A DNA stretch of 64,000 nucleotides from Saxidomus purpurata (Eukaryota > Mollusca > Bivalvia > Venerida > Veneridae). The notes under the pieces were generated by a model that was given only the letters and a program-made list of their open reading frames with translations, was not told the DNA's origin and did not search any database. A program made the position numbers and the translations under genes. Positions within the stretch are counted from its first letter, which is position 1; every line of letters starts with the position of its first letter. The DNA is taken from assembly GCA_022818135.1 (NCBI GenBank), contig JAFMSR010000014.1:38381252-38445251 (forward strand), written 5' to 3'. This document shows positions 24,420-37,048 of this stretch, in pieces.

Positions 24420-24510
24420 ACCAGATCCGCCACCGTGTTCTAGTGGTTAAAGAAGCTGACTTGAAATCACTGTAACCTCCAACCTAGTACTGGAACTTTC
24501 TATGATGATG
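24420..24510 (+). mobile_element. Degenerate tRNA-like SINE head
   Basis: TCTAGTGGTTAAAGAAGCTG resembles an A box and D-arm, and the downstream GACTTGAAATCAC resembles an anticodon arm. The B box is not intact, so this is a relic at best. Confidence 0.3.
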
Positions 24511-26704
24511 TTAGGGAAACTAGCTGCCTATTAAACATACCAAATACATGTACTTTTGAAGTGGGCATTTAACTCCTACATCCGATCAGAAATCATAAAA
24601 GAAAGCAAATCCGGCATTTTTTCTGAAAGTTACATACCCTATAACTGATGCCAAAAAGGAAATAACTTCCAAAAAAATGATAAATAGAATCTGTAAAAGT
24701 ACATGTATTATAACTTAACCTTAAAGTTTCAGCGGATTTTTGAAAGTATTTCATTAAAAAAACTTTACAGAATTCAAACTCATTTTTTTCTGAAAGTGAC
24801 ATACCCTATAACTGATGCCAGAATTCAAACTCATATTTTTGTTGATTTTTCACAACCGCATTACATCGGCAGTTCGCGCCCTACAGTTTCATTTCATCAC
24901 ATTTTGTGTTGGTAAGGGGAGATAACAACCATTGTATTTAGTGGTCTATTAGCCTTACACTTTAATTTACTTCAAGAAATCTTTTGAAAAGCTAAATATT
25001 AAACCCAGGTTTATTCTTACAGCCTATAATACTTTGAAACTTAATTATGATATATATATATATATATAAGTAGGCTACACAAAATATTTAGTGTTCTCTT
25101 ACCATTTTTCATCGGTTTGCACCATTCAAAATTTTATGAATGGAAGCGTTGTGAATGAAATACGATTGTTTTGATCACGTGAACGCCGATCTAAAGATAG
25201 ACTGCATATTGTTAATGTATACATGTTTACGCCGTTCATCTTTTTGAAAAAGATATTTCTTGTTAGTATTATGAAACTTTAAATTCTTAACGTTTAATTG
25301 AATTTCAGATGAATTATAATCAAGTGGTAGAGTTTTTTTCGATAAAGTTCCAAGTAAGACACTCAGGCAAAATATGACAATCTTTTATTTCAGTTAAGTA
25401 ACAGTTCAATTATTAACTAAGAATATCACATAGATTTACACAAAGTCCTGATATGTTTTACAGTCACAAAGAATTAGAAATGTCCAGTTTAATTTCGCTA
25501 AGAACTGTAACTTCTTCCTTCGCGTTAGCATCGAGCCAGAAATTTTATATGACATAGTAAGAAGTTTAAAACCGGAGGTAGGAGTCTGGTACTTGTTCTT
25601 CGCAGAAATCCTATTAACCTGTTTATATATTTTCATTCAGCTTATATTTTTATTTCTTATCACTGTAAATTGTTTTGCATGTAAAAGTAGTCAGTTTTCA
25701 TTAAACAAAAGAAGAAACAGGTGAAAAGTGAAAATAAACAAATGACCATGCAATACAAAGTTAAATTACGTGGTAACAACCATTTGACCTTGACCTTCAA
25801 TTAGAGGTCAAGTGTAAAAATGTCTGTAAAATGTTTAAAATAGATTGCTAATCAAAATGTTTGAAAGAAATAATACAAAAACCATTAAAATATACCAAAA
25901 TATTGCAAAAGATGCAGTAAGTAATGGTGAACTTAACCCTATTTAACATTTAAAGGGCTTGACCTTGACCTTGAAAATAAACTATTTCCACCAATGGAAC
26001 TTTTGGGAAATTTGTGGTTTCTGAAACTACAGATGTTAGTGATACTGAAAATACATGTTTCATTTAGTTCAAATTTATTCCCACTTTAGCATATTTTTGA
26101 GCTAGGATGACTGTACTATTAACCCATTTCATTCTGGATACACCTTTTGGTGTAGTTACCCTTTTCATTCTGGATACACCTTTTGGTGTATGTCGGTCAA
26201 TTTATGTACTGCATGTATTGTTTCTGTTAAAATATGCATTTTATGCTGAAAATCAGGCATTTAAAGTTACAATTTTCTTTATCAGAATTAAATTCCCCAT
26301 CTTATGCATTAACTTTTGAAACTGTATTTTAATAATTGAGTTAATTATAACAATGTAAAAACTGACATGGAAGTAAAATAATTACGCTCATGAAAATATT
26401 ACTCAGTAAAACATTTTTTTCTCCTATACTCATCATTTAACCAAAACATATGATGTAACTCATCAATTTAATCTGCTAAATGTAAGCAATCTGACTGTGT
26501 AGAAATGATGATGATTTATTGCTTTAGGGCATAAAATTTGGCACATTTTATGACCCCCTTGTAGGGGACAGAAAGCAATGATCTGACAGTTGTAAAAACA
26601 ATGTATCTAGGATTAATTTTAATGTCACTTAGGTCATTATGTCAGTTATGCTATTGTTTATTGTCTCTGACCACAAGTGGTCACTTTCCACTTGTTAATT
26701 GTAA
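24511..26704. other. AT-rich unique spacer
   Basis: Contains a (TA)n run at 25050-25068 and a 32-bp direct repeat near 26126/26164 (TTCATTCTGGATACACCTTT). Short ORFs (24593-24802, 24703-24915, 25436-25636, 26107-26319) lack domains. Confidence 0.4.
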
Positions 26705-28137
26705 TTTTTAGCTCCTAGGGGATCTGGAGCAATCCAAGTTTGGTGGTGTTAGTGAAATTTTGAAATCACACTTGTAATGTATATGTGTCAAGGAAAGCGA
26801 AAATACTGCTTATTGAGGAAGAATTACATTTTCACATTTTTGCATTTTCTTACAGAACAATATCTTAATATTACCACATAAGTTTCAGTTTCATCTGCCC
26901 ATTCTTTTTGGGTATTTCATGAATTTTAAAACACCCACTGTTTGTTGCAAATGTCTTAATTTTGCTGTCAAGACCCTTAATTGGAAGAAGATGAACAACA
27001 TAATAAAACAACACAAATGAAAGTATTTTATGTTTTTAATTCATGAAAAACACAAATAGCTTAACAAAAACATACTGTATCACATAAAAAGTAACAAACA
27101 TTTGTCATAAAAAAATGGTTACCATGGCAACCGAATTTGCTAAAACGAATAGTAATTTACTATTTGTTGGAATTTCTGTTGTTTTTAATGATAAGTTTTG
27201 TATTTTCTGACCATAAAAATTTAAACAAATGATTCTTATTATTTTCAGTTTCATTTTCTAAAAATCTTATCAGTGTTTATTGTATTAGCACAAATTTACA
27301 ACCATGGATCATGGTTAAATATTGCTATGAAAACCTTGAGTTTACAGAAACAATCTTCATACATTAAGAAATCTTGTATGAAACTATTTTGTTGTTATAA
27401 ATGAAGACAAACTCTTCAAGATTAGGAAAATCCTCTAAACTTTCTTGTGCAAAACAGCTGGTGCATTTACTGGAAAAGATGGTTACCATGGTAACCGAAA
27501 ACCTGTGAAGATCCACAAAATCGGTAATTTATGCATATTTACTACCAAAAAATGCATTTTCTGGCACAAAATATGTCTGTAAATATTCCTGATGACTATC
27601 AGTTTCATCTTCCTATTGTTTTTTTTTTAATTTTTAAAAAATTATACCAATGTACCAGTTACAATTATTCAAAGTGAGGAACAATTACATGTATTAGTAA
27701 AATGTTGAATGACAGATTACGAAGCTACAATTTTGAACAACTTTTATAAAGCTAAAGGAAAGGTACAGTTTGCTCTGAAAAAACACAATCAGGTGTAAAG
27801 TTTTGTAAATCTTTGAGCAAAACATCTAATGTCCTCTAAAAACGGTTGCCATGGTTACCAAATATCAAATTACACAAAAATTAGGACCCTTTATAGCTCA
27901 CAGATTAGCATTGCCCTTCATGCCACGGTCACAAAATCCAATATACCACACAAGTATCCATATATAATATTAACTGACACACTCCTATGTCCCCTATGAC
28001 CAACCCAAGGCACATTCATGTTGTTCAGTTTGGTTGAAATTGATTCAGTGGTTTAGGAGTTGTCTTTGAAGCAAATGTTGACAGGAGGACGACAGCTCAA
28101 AGCTCACCTTGAGCACTATGTACTCAGATGAGCTAAA
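26705..28137 (-). mobile_element. Putative element H with ~363-bp internal repeats
   Basis: Ends TTTTTAGCTC (~26707) and GAGCTAAAAA (~28127-28136) are inverted. On the minus strand the right end reads TTTTTAGCTCATCTGAG and later GTGAGCTTTGAGCTGTCGTC, similar to family A 5' ends. The interior has diverged repeats ~363 bp apart, each centred on a CCATGG-containing RFX-like site. There is no GTCC microsatellite and no clear 3' hairpin terminus, so the assignment is tentative. Confidence 0.45.
27118..27858 (+). promoter_or_regulatory. Three RFX X-box-like sites
   Basis: GTTACCATGGCAAC (27118-27131), GTTACCATGGTAAC (27482-27495) and GTTGCCATGGTTAC (27845-27858) match the RFX X-box pattern of two inverted half-sites. 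Their ~363-bp spacing shows they come from a tandem repeat rather than independent promoters. Function is unproven. Confidence 0.45.
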
Positions 28138-28474
28138 AAGTGTACATATGCAAATTTCTGTCTCTTTTAAAAACAACCCCTTTAGAAAAGAATAAAATAT
28201 TTGAATCAGTGTGCTGATAAACTAGTTAAAAGTAAAATATGGTGTAACTTTACATTAAAAAAAATAAATTTGTAGGCAACTTTAAATGATACAGAAATCA
28301 GTCTCAAATCATACAAAAGTAGTGTTTACTTGAATGGTCTAACTTTCAAAAACAAAACTGATAATTACACCATAGCAGAAGTCATACACATATGTGTCAC
28401 CTGGTTAGTAAACTGCAACAGTATAATGTTACATAAAGCTCTGTGTACATGAACATGCATATAGAAATTCAAAG

Positions 28475-28648
28475 TTAAAAATATACATATATTATCTCAT
28501 GATTACATATTGATTTAAACTGTTTAATTGCAATCCATGTATCCTTATACTGTTCTATGCCATTTAATTTAATCAAGAGCTCTTTCCTTGTTTCTAAACT
28601 GGAAGCTTTAAAAACTTGTTTGTCACAATAAAAGCAATCAGATGACAT
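28475..28648 (-). CDS. Small unrecognised ORF, possible first exon
   Basis: A 57-residue frame starts at ATG 28648. It begins MSSDCFYCDKQVFKASSLET and continues with a charged, helix-like stretch and Trp near residue 38. The two cysteines (C-F-Y-C) suggest half of a metal-binding site, but no second pair follows. The composition looks protein-like in a very AT-rich region. The frame runs to a TAA at 28475 through AT-rich sequence that may be intron; no consensus donor was found. I do not recognise a family. Confidence 0.3.
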   Translation of the reverse strand: MSSDCFYCDKQVFKASSLETRKELLIKLNGIEQYKDTWIAIKQFKSICNHEIIYVYF

Positions 28649-28789
28649 GGTGCTGCATCATTTTTCCCCCCAACAGATTATATATAGTGTCACTCAGTGT
28701 TTAACTCTGATTTCTAGTGAGTAATTAAGCCACTTCATTACTGATGACCTGTATTCTGGCTTTACAGCAAACACCATTCAGATGGACTG

Positions 28790-29869
28790 TTTGCACTAGT
28801 CTAGTCTGACAGAAAATTCTAAGTTCAGAATTATGATCGTAATGATAAGAAAATACGACTGCTCAGTCGTAACTCCAGTCGTACTTTGTAGTCGTAATTG
28901 TTTTACGTTTGAAATACAATCGTAGAACAGTCGTCACGACTACTCTGATTAAGTACGAAGTCAGTGGGATGAATCAGTATTACATCGGAACAAATTTGTG
29001 AATATTAACTCTTGGTTCCGGACGATGTAAGAAAGTTGCCACATGCTCCATCAAAATGTGATAATAAATCAACCAGGAGCGAAAACCAATGTGGGTATAA
29101 TGAATTTCTAGAGAAATTCTACCTGCATAAAGAGGCTTGTTTTGTCCGAGGTCTGTACGACCCTGTAGCTTTTATGCATATAAAACTTTCAAAGCCATGG
29201 AGAGTATCCATCGTGGACGAGTGCAAATGTTTTCTCTCGTCATTGTAAGATAAATTTAGGTCAGGCTCAAACAAAGAACGTATGCAATATACTAAGAATT
29301 AGAAGAATACAAGACAAAAGTCAGGAAAAATTTGCTTACCAGATTGGAACATTTACCATTCTGCGTCAATAAGTAACAATAAAATTATTTTTCCTGTATA
29401 AAATGTTCAAATAAAATTGAAATTGTAGCTCTGATAAAAATGTTGACTGACTTTGGCTGCTGATAAGCCTCGCACTGATGAGTAAGCTTGCTGGTGAAGC
29501 TACGCGATCTCCGTATGGTCCACAAAGGGGGCTATGTGGTTGATAAAATAATTAATATCCATGCTATGAAGCTGAATAACAAAAAATGTTCCGGTCATGT
29601 AAGCATTACTACAAAATGCTTTGATTTGATTTGATTTGAAGCAAATTTTATAAAGGTCCGTCCATTATAAAGAGCAGTTATATTAGCTTGTATTTGTGGA
29701 TGAGACCTTGGCATGTCTCCCACCATGCCTATACCTATCAAAAGTGTTTTTCTGTGTTCAAAATAGGAGAGATTTACCTGACTGCAATTTCCAGCCAGTT
29801 TCAGCCAAAGAGTGAATTTGATTGGTTGCCAAAGAGTAGGTCAATCACGGCGACCAATGAGATCTGAAG
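28790..29869 (+). other. Spacer with one unrecognised ORF
   Basis: A 78-residue frame at 29012-29248 (no ATG at the upstream end, stop at 29246-29248) contains the protein-like segment KFYLHKEACFVRGLYDPVAF. No domain was recognised and no well-formed acceptor lies immediately upstream. It could be a relic exon. A run of TCGTAAC/GTCGTA-type short repeats lies at 28855-28945. Confidence 0.25.
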
Positions 29870-30235
29870 TGTGATTGACCTAGTTTACAAATTGCTTTCA
29901 AACATGTCCGCCAAATTGTTCTTTGAATTAACCAATCAGAAAGCCAGTAAATGATCACTTCCTGTTCCATTTTACAACCGTATTTCTGTATTTTACGGGT
30001 GTAAAATGGAACTCAGTTATTTTGTGATTCAAACTGCACCAGCAAAAAATTGAAGTCCATATTTATGCCCGTAGAAAAATTTGCAGGTGTAAAGTTATAA
30101 AATGACGCCTGTAATTTTTGTGTTTTTCCTGCTCTAAACAAATTCCGGCCAAGTTATGTTTATAAAAGTGATTTTACTGCCCAGTTACATGTCTTTTCCT
30201 GCTATTATAAGGTTGGATTTTTCATACGGGCACTT
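29870..30235 (-). repeat. Dispersed TTTACGGGCGTAAA-type repeat, copy 2
   Basis: Inverse of 11390-11800. Landmarks AAATTGTTCTTTGAATTAAC, TCACTTCCTGTTCCATTTTA and AAAATTGAAGTC occur in the reverse order and orientation. Confidence 0.6.
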
Positions 30236-30833
30236 GTTCACATTGTTTGTGACACATACTGGTATACAGGGCTTCGATAATCTTCGGTTTTCCGTTCTGG
30301 ACTGAATTTTGACTTCAAAAACTGAATCACAAGTCTGAAAAGCCATTCCAAATCGGTCCGCAAATTTTTACATTTTCAGTCCATAAAATAATTAAATGTG
30401 TTGAAAATCACAATACACAGGCTCCTGTCAACACCTACAGGTCTGTTATTTGCCCCCAGGAAGAGCAATAAACGTGTCAGATAATCTGACTGCACTTTGT
30501 TAATCAGTTGGTAATAAGCAATCAGAGGACAAAGCCAAATGCCACTGGCAATACTTTGATGTTTGCAGCTAGCCTAACCACTTTGAAAAGACCAATTCTT
30601 GATTGCTTTGTCAGTAATTGTAATGGTTATGTTTCATTAACTCGGGACTCCCCTAATAAATAAAGAATCGGTCTTTAATTACTTTGAATTATTTTGAAAG
30701 TATATGTTCACTTTTATTAATTATTTTGAGTGATTTTGAAAGTTGATGTTCAGTTTTAGAAAATAAATTAGATAAAACAATTTGTAAATGTACCTTATTT
30801 AAATTCGACAAAAATATATGTGGTAGACCTATT

Positions 30834-31371
30834 TTTAGCTCACCTGGTGAACTTTTCTGACCGATGATTGTCCGTTGTCCGTCGTACGTCGTCCGTCGTC
30901 CGTCGTCGGTCAACATTTTGATTCAAATGACATCTCCTCTGAAACCTCTAGGCCAATGTTGATAAAACTATGCAGGAATGTTCCTTGCATGAAGCTCTAC
31001 CAAAATTGTTCAAAGAATTCCATTCCATGCAGAACTCTGGTTGCTATGGCAACAAATAGGAAAAACTTTAAAAATCTTCTTCTCTGAAACCACAAGGCCT
31101 AGAGCTAAGATATTTGGCATGTAGCATTATCTAGTGGAGGCTCTACCAAGATTGTTCAAATTATGACCCCTGGGTCAAAATTGACCCCGCGGGGGTGGTC
31201 ACTTAGTTTTGCTTATAGGAAAAACTTAAAAAATCTCTGAAACCACAAGGCCTAGAGCTTAAACATTTAGAGATAGGTCTAGTTCATTTTGTCCTGTGGA
31301 ATTGTCCATATGCAGTTACAGTTTGTCTTGGAAATGATCATGAACAATTCATGAGAGATGTTATATTTTTA
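30834..31371 (+). mobile_element. Family A HINE-like element, 5' part
   Basis: TTTTTAGCTCACCTGG, then repeated GTCCGTCGTCCGTCGTC at ~30868-30911, then A monomers with GGTTGCTATGGCAACAAATA at ~31039. The 3' terminus is missing; family E starts at 31372. Confidence 0.75.
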
Positions 31372-34300
31372 AGCAGGTTTTTTGAAAAAAACCTACTTAT
31401 TAGAATGGCGATGTCATATGTCGGGCGGGCGGGCGGGCGTCAAACATTGGTTTCCGTTGGATAACTTTAGTTAGAAGTGACCAATTGCAATGAAACTTGG
31501 TGTGTAGGTAGCTTGTGTGGAGACGCCGCTTGGGATTGCATTTGGGGTCACTAGGGTCAAGGTCAAGGTCACTGTTACTAAAAATAGAAAAACGGTTTCC
31601 GCTCAATAACTCGAGCTAGGAGTGACCAATTACAATGAAACTTGGTCTGTAGGTAGCTTGTGTGGAGACGCCGCTTGGGATTGCATTTGGGGTCACTTGG
31701 GTCAAGGTCAAGGTCACAGTTACTATAAATAGAAAAATGGTTTCCGCTCAATAAATCGAGCTAGGAGTGACCAATTACAATGAAACTTGGTCTGTAGGTG
31801 GCTTGCGTGGAGACGCCACTTGGGATTGCATTTGGGGTCACTAGGGTCAAGGTCAAGGTCACTGTAACTAAAAAAAGAAAAATAGTTTCCGCTTAATAAC
31901 TCAAGTTAGGAGTGACTAATTGCAACTAAACTCAGTGTGTAGGTAGCTTGTGTAGAGAGGAAGCTTGGGATTGCATTAGGGGTCACTTGGTTCAAGGTCA
32001 AGGGCACTGTTACTAAAACTAGAAAAATGGTTTCCACTCAATAACTTTAGTTAGGAGTGACCAATTGTAATATAACTTGGTGTGTAGGTAGCTTGCGTGG
32101 AGAGGAAGCTTTGGGTGATTATGGTCAAGGTCACTAGGGTCAGGGTCAAGGTCATTGTTACTAAAAATAGATTTTTATTTGTTTTTAGTTTTTAGATTGT
32201 TTTAAGCAAAAAAAAAATTTGTTGGGTCAAGGTCACTTGACTCAATGTCAAGGTCACTGTTACTAAAAATAGATTTTTATTTAATTTTAGAAATTTGATT
32301 GTTTTAAGCAAAAAAAATTGTTTTTGGGGTCAAGGTCACTAGGGTCAAGGTCAAGGTCAAGGTCAGTGTAACTTAAAATAGATTTTTATTTATTTTTAGT
32401 TTTTAGTCTTTTTTAGAATTTTTTTTTTTCGGGGTCAAGGTCACTAGGATCAAGGGCAAGGTCACTGTTACTAAAAATAGATTTTTATTTATCCCCCCGC
32501 CGAAGGCGAAGGGGATATTAGAAATGGTCTTCGTGCGTCCGTCCGTGCGTCCGTCCGTCTGTCCGTCCGTCCGTCCGTCCGTGCGTCCGTCCGTGCGTCC
32601 GTCCCAATTTTGTCCGGAGCATAACTCCAAAAGTACTTGAGTGATTTTCTTCAAACTTCATACACTGACATAGCACATTGGGAGGAAGTGCAGTGTGTAA
32701 GAAGAATAACTCTACCTTGCCTACTTTTAGAGTTATTCCCCTTTTTCAGATTTACTTGAAACACTTTGTCCGGAGCATAACTGCAAAAGTACTTGAGAGA
32801 TTTTCTTCAAACTTAATACACTGACATAGCACATTGGTAGGAAGTGCACTGTGCAAGAACAGTAAATCTACCTTGCCTACTTTTAGAGTTATTCCCCTTT
32901 ATCAGATTTACTTTAAAAGTTTTGTCCAGAGCATAACTCCAAAAGTACTTGAGGGATTTACTTCAAACTTAATACACTGACATAGCACATTGGTAGGAAG
33001 TGCAGTGTGCAAGAACAATAACTCTACCTTGCCTACTTTCAGAGTTATTCCCCTTTATCAGATTTACTTGTCCGAAGCATGACTCCAAAAGTACTTGAGA
33101 GATTTTCTTCAAGCTTAATACACTGACATAGCACATTGGTAGGAAGTGCAGTGTGCAAGAACAATAACTCTACCTTGCCTACTTTTAGAGTTATTCCCCT
33201 TTATCAGATTTACTTTAAAAGTTTTGTCCAGAGCATAACTCCAAAAGTACTTGAGGGATTTACTTCAAACTTAATACACTGACATAGCACATTGGTAGGA
33301 AGTGCAGTGTGCAAGAACAATAACTCTACCTTGCCTACTTTTAGAGTTATTCCCCTTTATCAGATTTACTTGTCCGAAGCATAACTCCAAAAGTACTTGA
33401 GGGATTTTCTTCAAGCTTAATACACTGACATAGCACATTGGTAGGAAGTGCAGTGTGCAAGAACAATAACTCTACCTTGCCTACTTTTAGAGTTATTCCC
33501 CTTTATCAGATTTACTTTAAAAGTTTTGTCCAGAGCATAACTCCAAAAGTACTTGAGGGATTTACTTCAAACTTAATACACTGACATAGCACATTGGTAG
33601 GAAGTGCAGTGTGCAAGAACAATAACTCTACCTTGCCTACTTTTAGAGTTATTCCCCTTTATCAGATTTACTTGTCCGAAGCATAACTCCAAAAGTACTT
33701 GAGGGATTTTCTTCAAACTTAATACACTGACATAGCACATTGGTAGGAAGTGCAGTGTGCAAGAACAATAACTCTACCTTGCCTACTTTTAGAGTTATTC
33801 CCCTTTATCAGATTTACTTGAAAAAGTAATTCCGGAGCATAACTCCAAAAGTACATTGGTAGGAAGTGCAATGTGTAAGAACAATAACTATACCTTGCCT
33901 ACTTTTAGAGTTATTCCCTTTATCAGATTTACTTGAAAAAAAAATTCCGGAGCATAACTCCAAAAGTACTTGAGCGATTTTCTTCAAACTTAATACACTG
34001 GCATAGCACATTGGTAGGAAGTGCAGTGTGCAAGAACAATAACTCTACCTTGCCTACTTTTAGTCAAATAGAAAAATATCATACCTATACTGATAATAAA
34101 CATTAATATAATTTTGCAAACCTTCTCTTCATTGCCTTATTCTTTTTCCACTTACTTGAAAACTGTACTCAGCATGACCATAACTATACGGCTTTTTAAG
34201 GATTTCCTCTCACCAAGTAAAATGAACGAAAGTACAACCTTCAGGTAACTTCTTCCCGGCGGGGGGATTAACCATGTGTAACATGGCTCTTGTTTATTTT

Positions 34301-35092
34301 TAGTTTTTAGAAGGTTTTAAGCCAAAAAAAATTTTTTTGGGTCAAGGTCACTAGGGTCAAGGTCAAGGTCACTGTTACTAAAAATAGATTTTTATTTACT
34401 TTTAGTTTTTAGATTGTTTTAAGCAAAAAAATTTTTTTTGGGTCAAGGTCACTTGGGTCAAGGTCAAGGTCAGTGTTACTAAAATAGATTTTTATTTATT
34501 TGTAGTTTTTAGATTGTTTTAAGCAAAAAAAAATTTTTTTGAGTCCAGGTCACTTAGGTCAAGGTCAGTGTTACTAAAAATAGATTTTTATTTATTTTTA
34601 GTTTTTAGATTGTTTTAAGCAAAAAAAATTTTTTTTGGGTCAAGGTCACTTGGCTCAAGGTCAAGGTCACTGTTACTAAAATAGATTTTTATTTATTTTA
34701 AGTATTTTGACTGTTTTAAGTAAAAAAATTGTTTTTCGGGGTCGAGGTCACTTGGGTTAAGGTCAAGGTCAGTGTTACTACAAATCGATTTTTATTTATT
34801 TTTAGTTTTTAGATTGTTTTAAGCAAAAAAAAATTTTTTGGGTCAAGGTCACTTGGGTCAAGGTCAAGGTCAGTGTTACTGAAATAGATTGTTACTAAAA
34901 ATGTAAAAAAAAAATTTCTACCAGTTTTTAAATTGTAGCGAAAAAAAATTTGGGCCCAAGGTCACAAGGGTCAAGGTCAAGGGCACTGTTACTAAGATAG
35001 GGAGGAGTCAAGATGACTGTTTTTGTTTAATTCTACAATTTCTACAGGCGCTATTTAAACCTGCTTTGGCGGCATTGCCACGCCTTCTTGTT
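31372..35092 (+). mobile_element. Family E HINE-like element with family F nested inside
   Basis: 5' AGCAGGTTT (31372) and 3' AAACCTGCT (35057-35065) form a 9-bp inverse pair. A GGGCGGGCGGGCGGGCG run follows the 5' end. The first array has ~145-bp monomers (GACCAATT at 31479, 31624 and 31769). From ~32180 it changes to monomers with TAGATTTTTATTTATTTTTA and GGTCAAGGTCAC. The 3' end has an imperfect hairpin around GGCGGCATTGCCACGCC, then TTCTTGTT. Family F interrupts the second array at 32491-34293. The element has no coding capacity. Confidence 0.75.
32491..34293 (+). mobile_element. Family F HINE-like element nested in E
   Basis: ATCCCCCCGCCG (32491-32502) and CGGCGGGGGGAT (34257-34268) are perfect 12-bp inverses. 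A dense GTCCGTCC microsatellite spans ~32528-32606. Near-identical ~148-bp monomers (CATTGGTAGGAAGTGCAGTG) follow. The 3' end has the hairpin CCATGT-gta-ACATGG (34272-34286) and CTCTTGTTT. The flanks rejoin a family E monomer (ATTTTTATTT / ATTTTTAG), so insertion was at a T run. The 83-residue ORF with repeated RTDG at 32403-32654 is the translated microsatellite. Confidence 0.85.
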
Positions 35093-35216
35093 GTTTTTAT
35101 CCTTTCCAACATTGTACATTTTTTCTTCAATCAAGAAATAAAACAGGGATCCTGCAACCATGTCATGTTTATGAACATTTATCATTTTGACATTTTTAAA
35201 ATGAATTATGAAAGTA

Positions 35217-36369
35217 CAGTCTAACCTGCCCTAACGGTCACCTTGATTCGGCGGTCACCTCCAGTAAACGGTCACTCTGGGACGCCCCCGACGAAAATCC
35301 TTCTATATTACAACTTGATTAAAAAGTCACCTGTCGTCTGCGGCCAGGGGCCAGTCTTAGTGCCTCCCGATCGCTTAAAGATCGCTAAAATCGGACCGAT
35401 TTAAATGGCCACGTGTCATCCGAATCAAGTGTGAAATTTTCAAAACAATTGACGGAAATCGCGAAATACACCCCCAAGGGCAGCGGCCAGTCTTAGTGCC
35501 TCCCGATCGCTAAAAGACCGCTTAAATCGGACCGATTTAAACGGCCACGTGTCATCCGAATCAAGTGTGAAATTTTCAAAACAATTGACGGAAACTGCGA
35601 AATACACCCCCGAGGGCAGCGGCCAGTCTTAGTGCGTCCGGATAGCTTACCGAGGACAAACTCTTTAACGGCAAAGCTGCTTGACCAAACTGCTATGTTT
35701 CATGAATATTGTAATTTTCATAAAACAGGCTGCGAATCAAAACCTATTGATGCCGATAGGTGTTAAAAAGTTTGTTGTTGATGAATCAAAATCGTAGAAA
35801 CATTATTTAAAATCCGTCGAAATAGCTACCAATTATCGATAATTTGCAGTACAAACTTACTTTGAATTTATTGATCTGACAGGATTTTTTAATCGTATTG
35901 TCATTTCTGCACCTTAGAAATACACAATAAAAGTGGCAGCTAATCTGACCGTCACCATGGTAATAGGTATAAAATTATCACAGGTAATGCGCATACAACG
36001 ATTTGTTTTACCGGATACCCGATACAGGCGTTTTGCTATAGCCCGGTGCATGTTGTCTGCTCGAACATAATAATTATTGGCAAACAAAATAACTTTTCAA
36101 AATTTGATTAAAATTTTAATGTTACTGTTTTATTTATGATATAAAAAAAATAAAACGGCAGTAACTTATTTCCTCGTGCATACGATTTGCTTATACTGTT
36201 TAGTAAGTTTGTGAATAGAAAGGCTGGGTGGGGTATTTGTATAGACTGTCAAAAGTCAAATTTAAATTACGATCCTTAGTTAAGTGGTCACCTTGCTTAA
36301 GTGGTCACCTTGCTTAAATTGTCAATTTGGCCTTTTCCCTTAACTGACCATCTAAGTCAGGTTAGACTG
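35217..36369. mobile_element. TA-flanked DNA transposon remnant, ~1.15 kb
   Basis: CAGTCTAACCTG (35217-35228) and CAGGTTAGACTG (36358-36369) are perfect inverses flanked by TA. Near each end are GGTCACCTT/GTGGTCACCTTG motifs. An internal direct repeat of ~130 bp (GGCCAGTCTTAGTGC..., 35350-35650) occurs at least twice, and a third copy begins at ~35623. No transposase ORF remains. Confidence 0.75.
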
Positions 36370-37048
36370 TACCTTGTAAACATACAGAATAAAAACAAAT
36401 AATATAAACAAACAATATGTGAGTGCAATCAGTTTTTATTGGTTTACAAAAACATTACTTGAGATCTGTAAGTACCATGGTACAATAGATGAACACATCT
36501 ACATAGAGAAAAAGAAGAGTACTGTTTAACATTTTTTTGTAAATGTATTTTGAATGTTTACAAAATTACGGAAGCCCAATAGTGCCACTTTGTTTTTTTT
36601 AAATGGATTTTTTCAACATAATTGTTTTGAAAATTCAAGATACTAAGTTGAATATTCAAGATACTAAGTTGAAAATGGTTTAAAATTGCAATTTTTCAGA
36701 TTGCGAAAATGTGAAATTATGTTCCTGCTTTTTGTATTCACTTATGCAGTCTACTCTTAAGTTCAGTTGTTTGATTTTTTTATGCTCAATGGATTTAAAT
36801 GAAGTTTTACTGAAAAACTAAAGAGAATTCATAGTTTCAAACGTGACATAAATTAAATAACTAGAATATGAAGTTAAAAATACGAATGCAATTTTAAAAA
36901 GTTAAAACAACAGACAGAATTCCACTTTCTATTAATTTATTCGAATTACATGTACCATCTTACAGATGTCAGGGAAAACCCCCGAGGGAGAAATAAACAC
37001 ACTTTAACAGAGATCTACACAGCGTTACAATGTACTAAAAAGTGTTTA
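36370..37048. other. Unique AT-rich spacer
   Basis: A short local duplication AATATTCAAGATACTAAGTTG occurs near 36650. No gene seen. Confidence 0.4.

Noticed and set aside
32528..32606. GTCCGTCC runs as a CRISPR-like or regular spacer array
   Set aside because: They are a simple 4-8-bp microsatellite without spacers, and the host is eukaryotic. The same run type recurs next to the 5' ends of several element families.
32403..32654. RTDGRTDG-repeat proteins (also near 40780-41052 and 47366-47599)
   Set aside because: They are translations of the GTCC microsatellite and its flanks in transposable elements; no conserved protein context.
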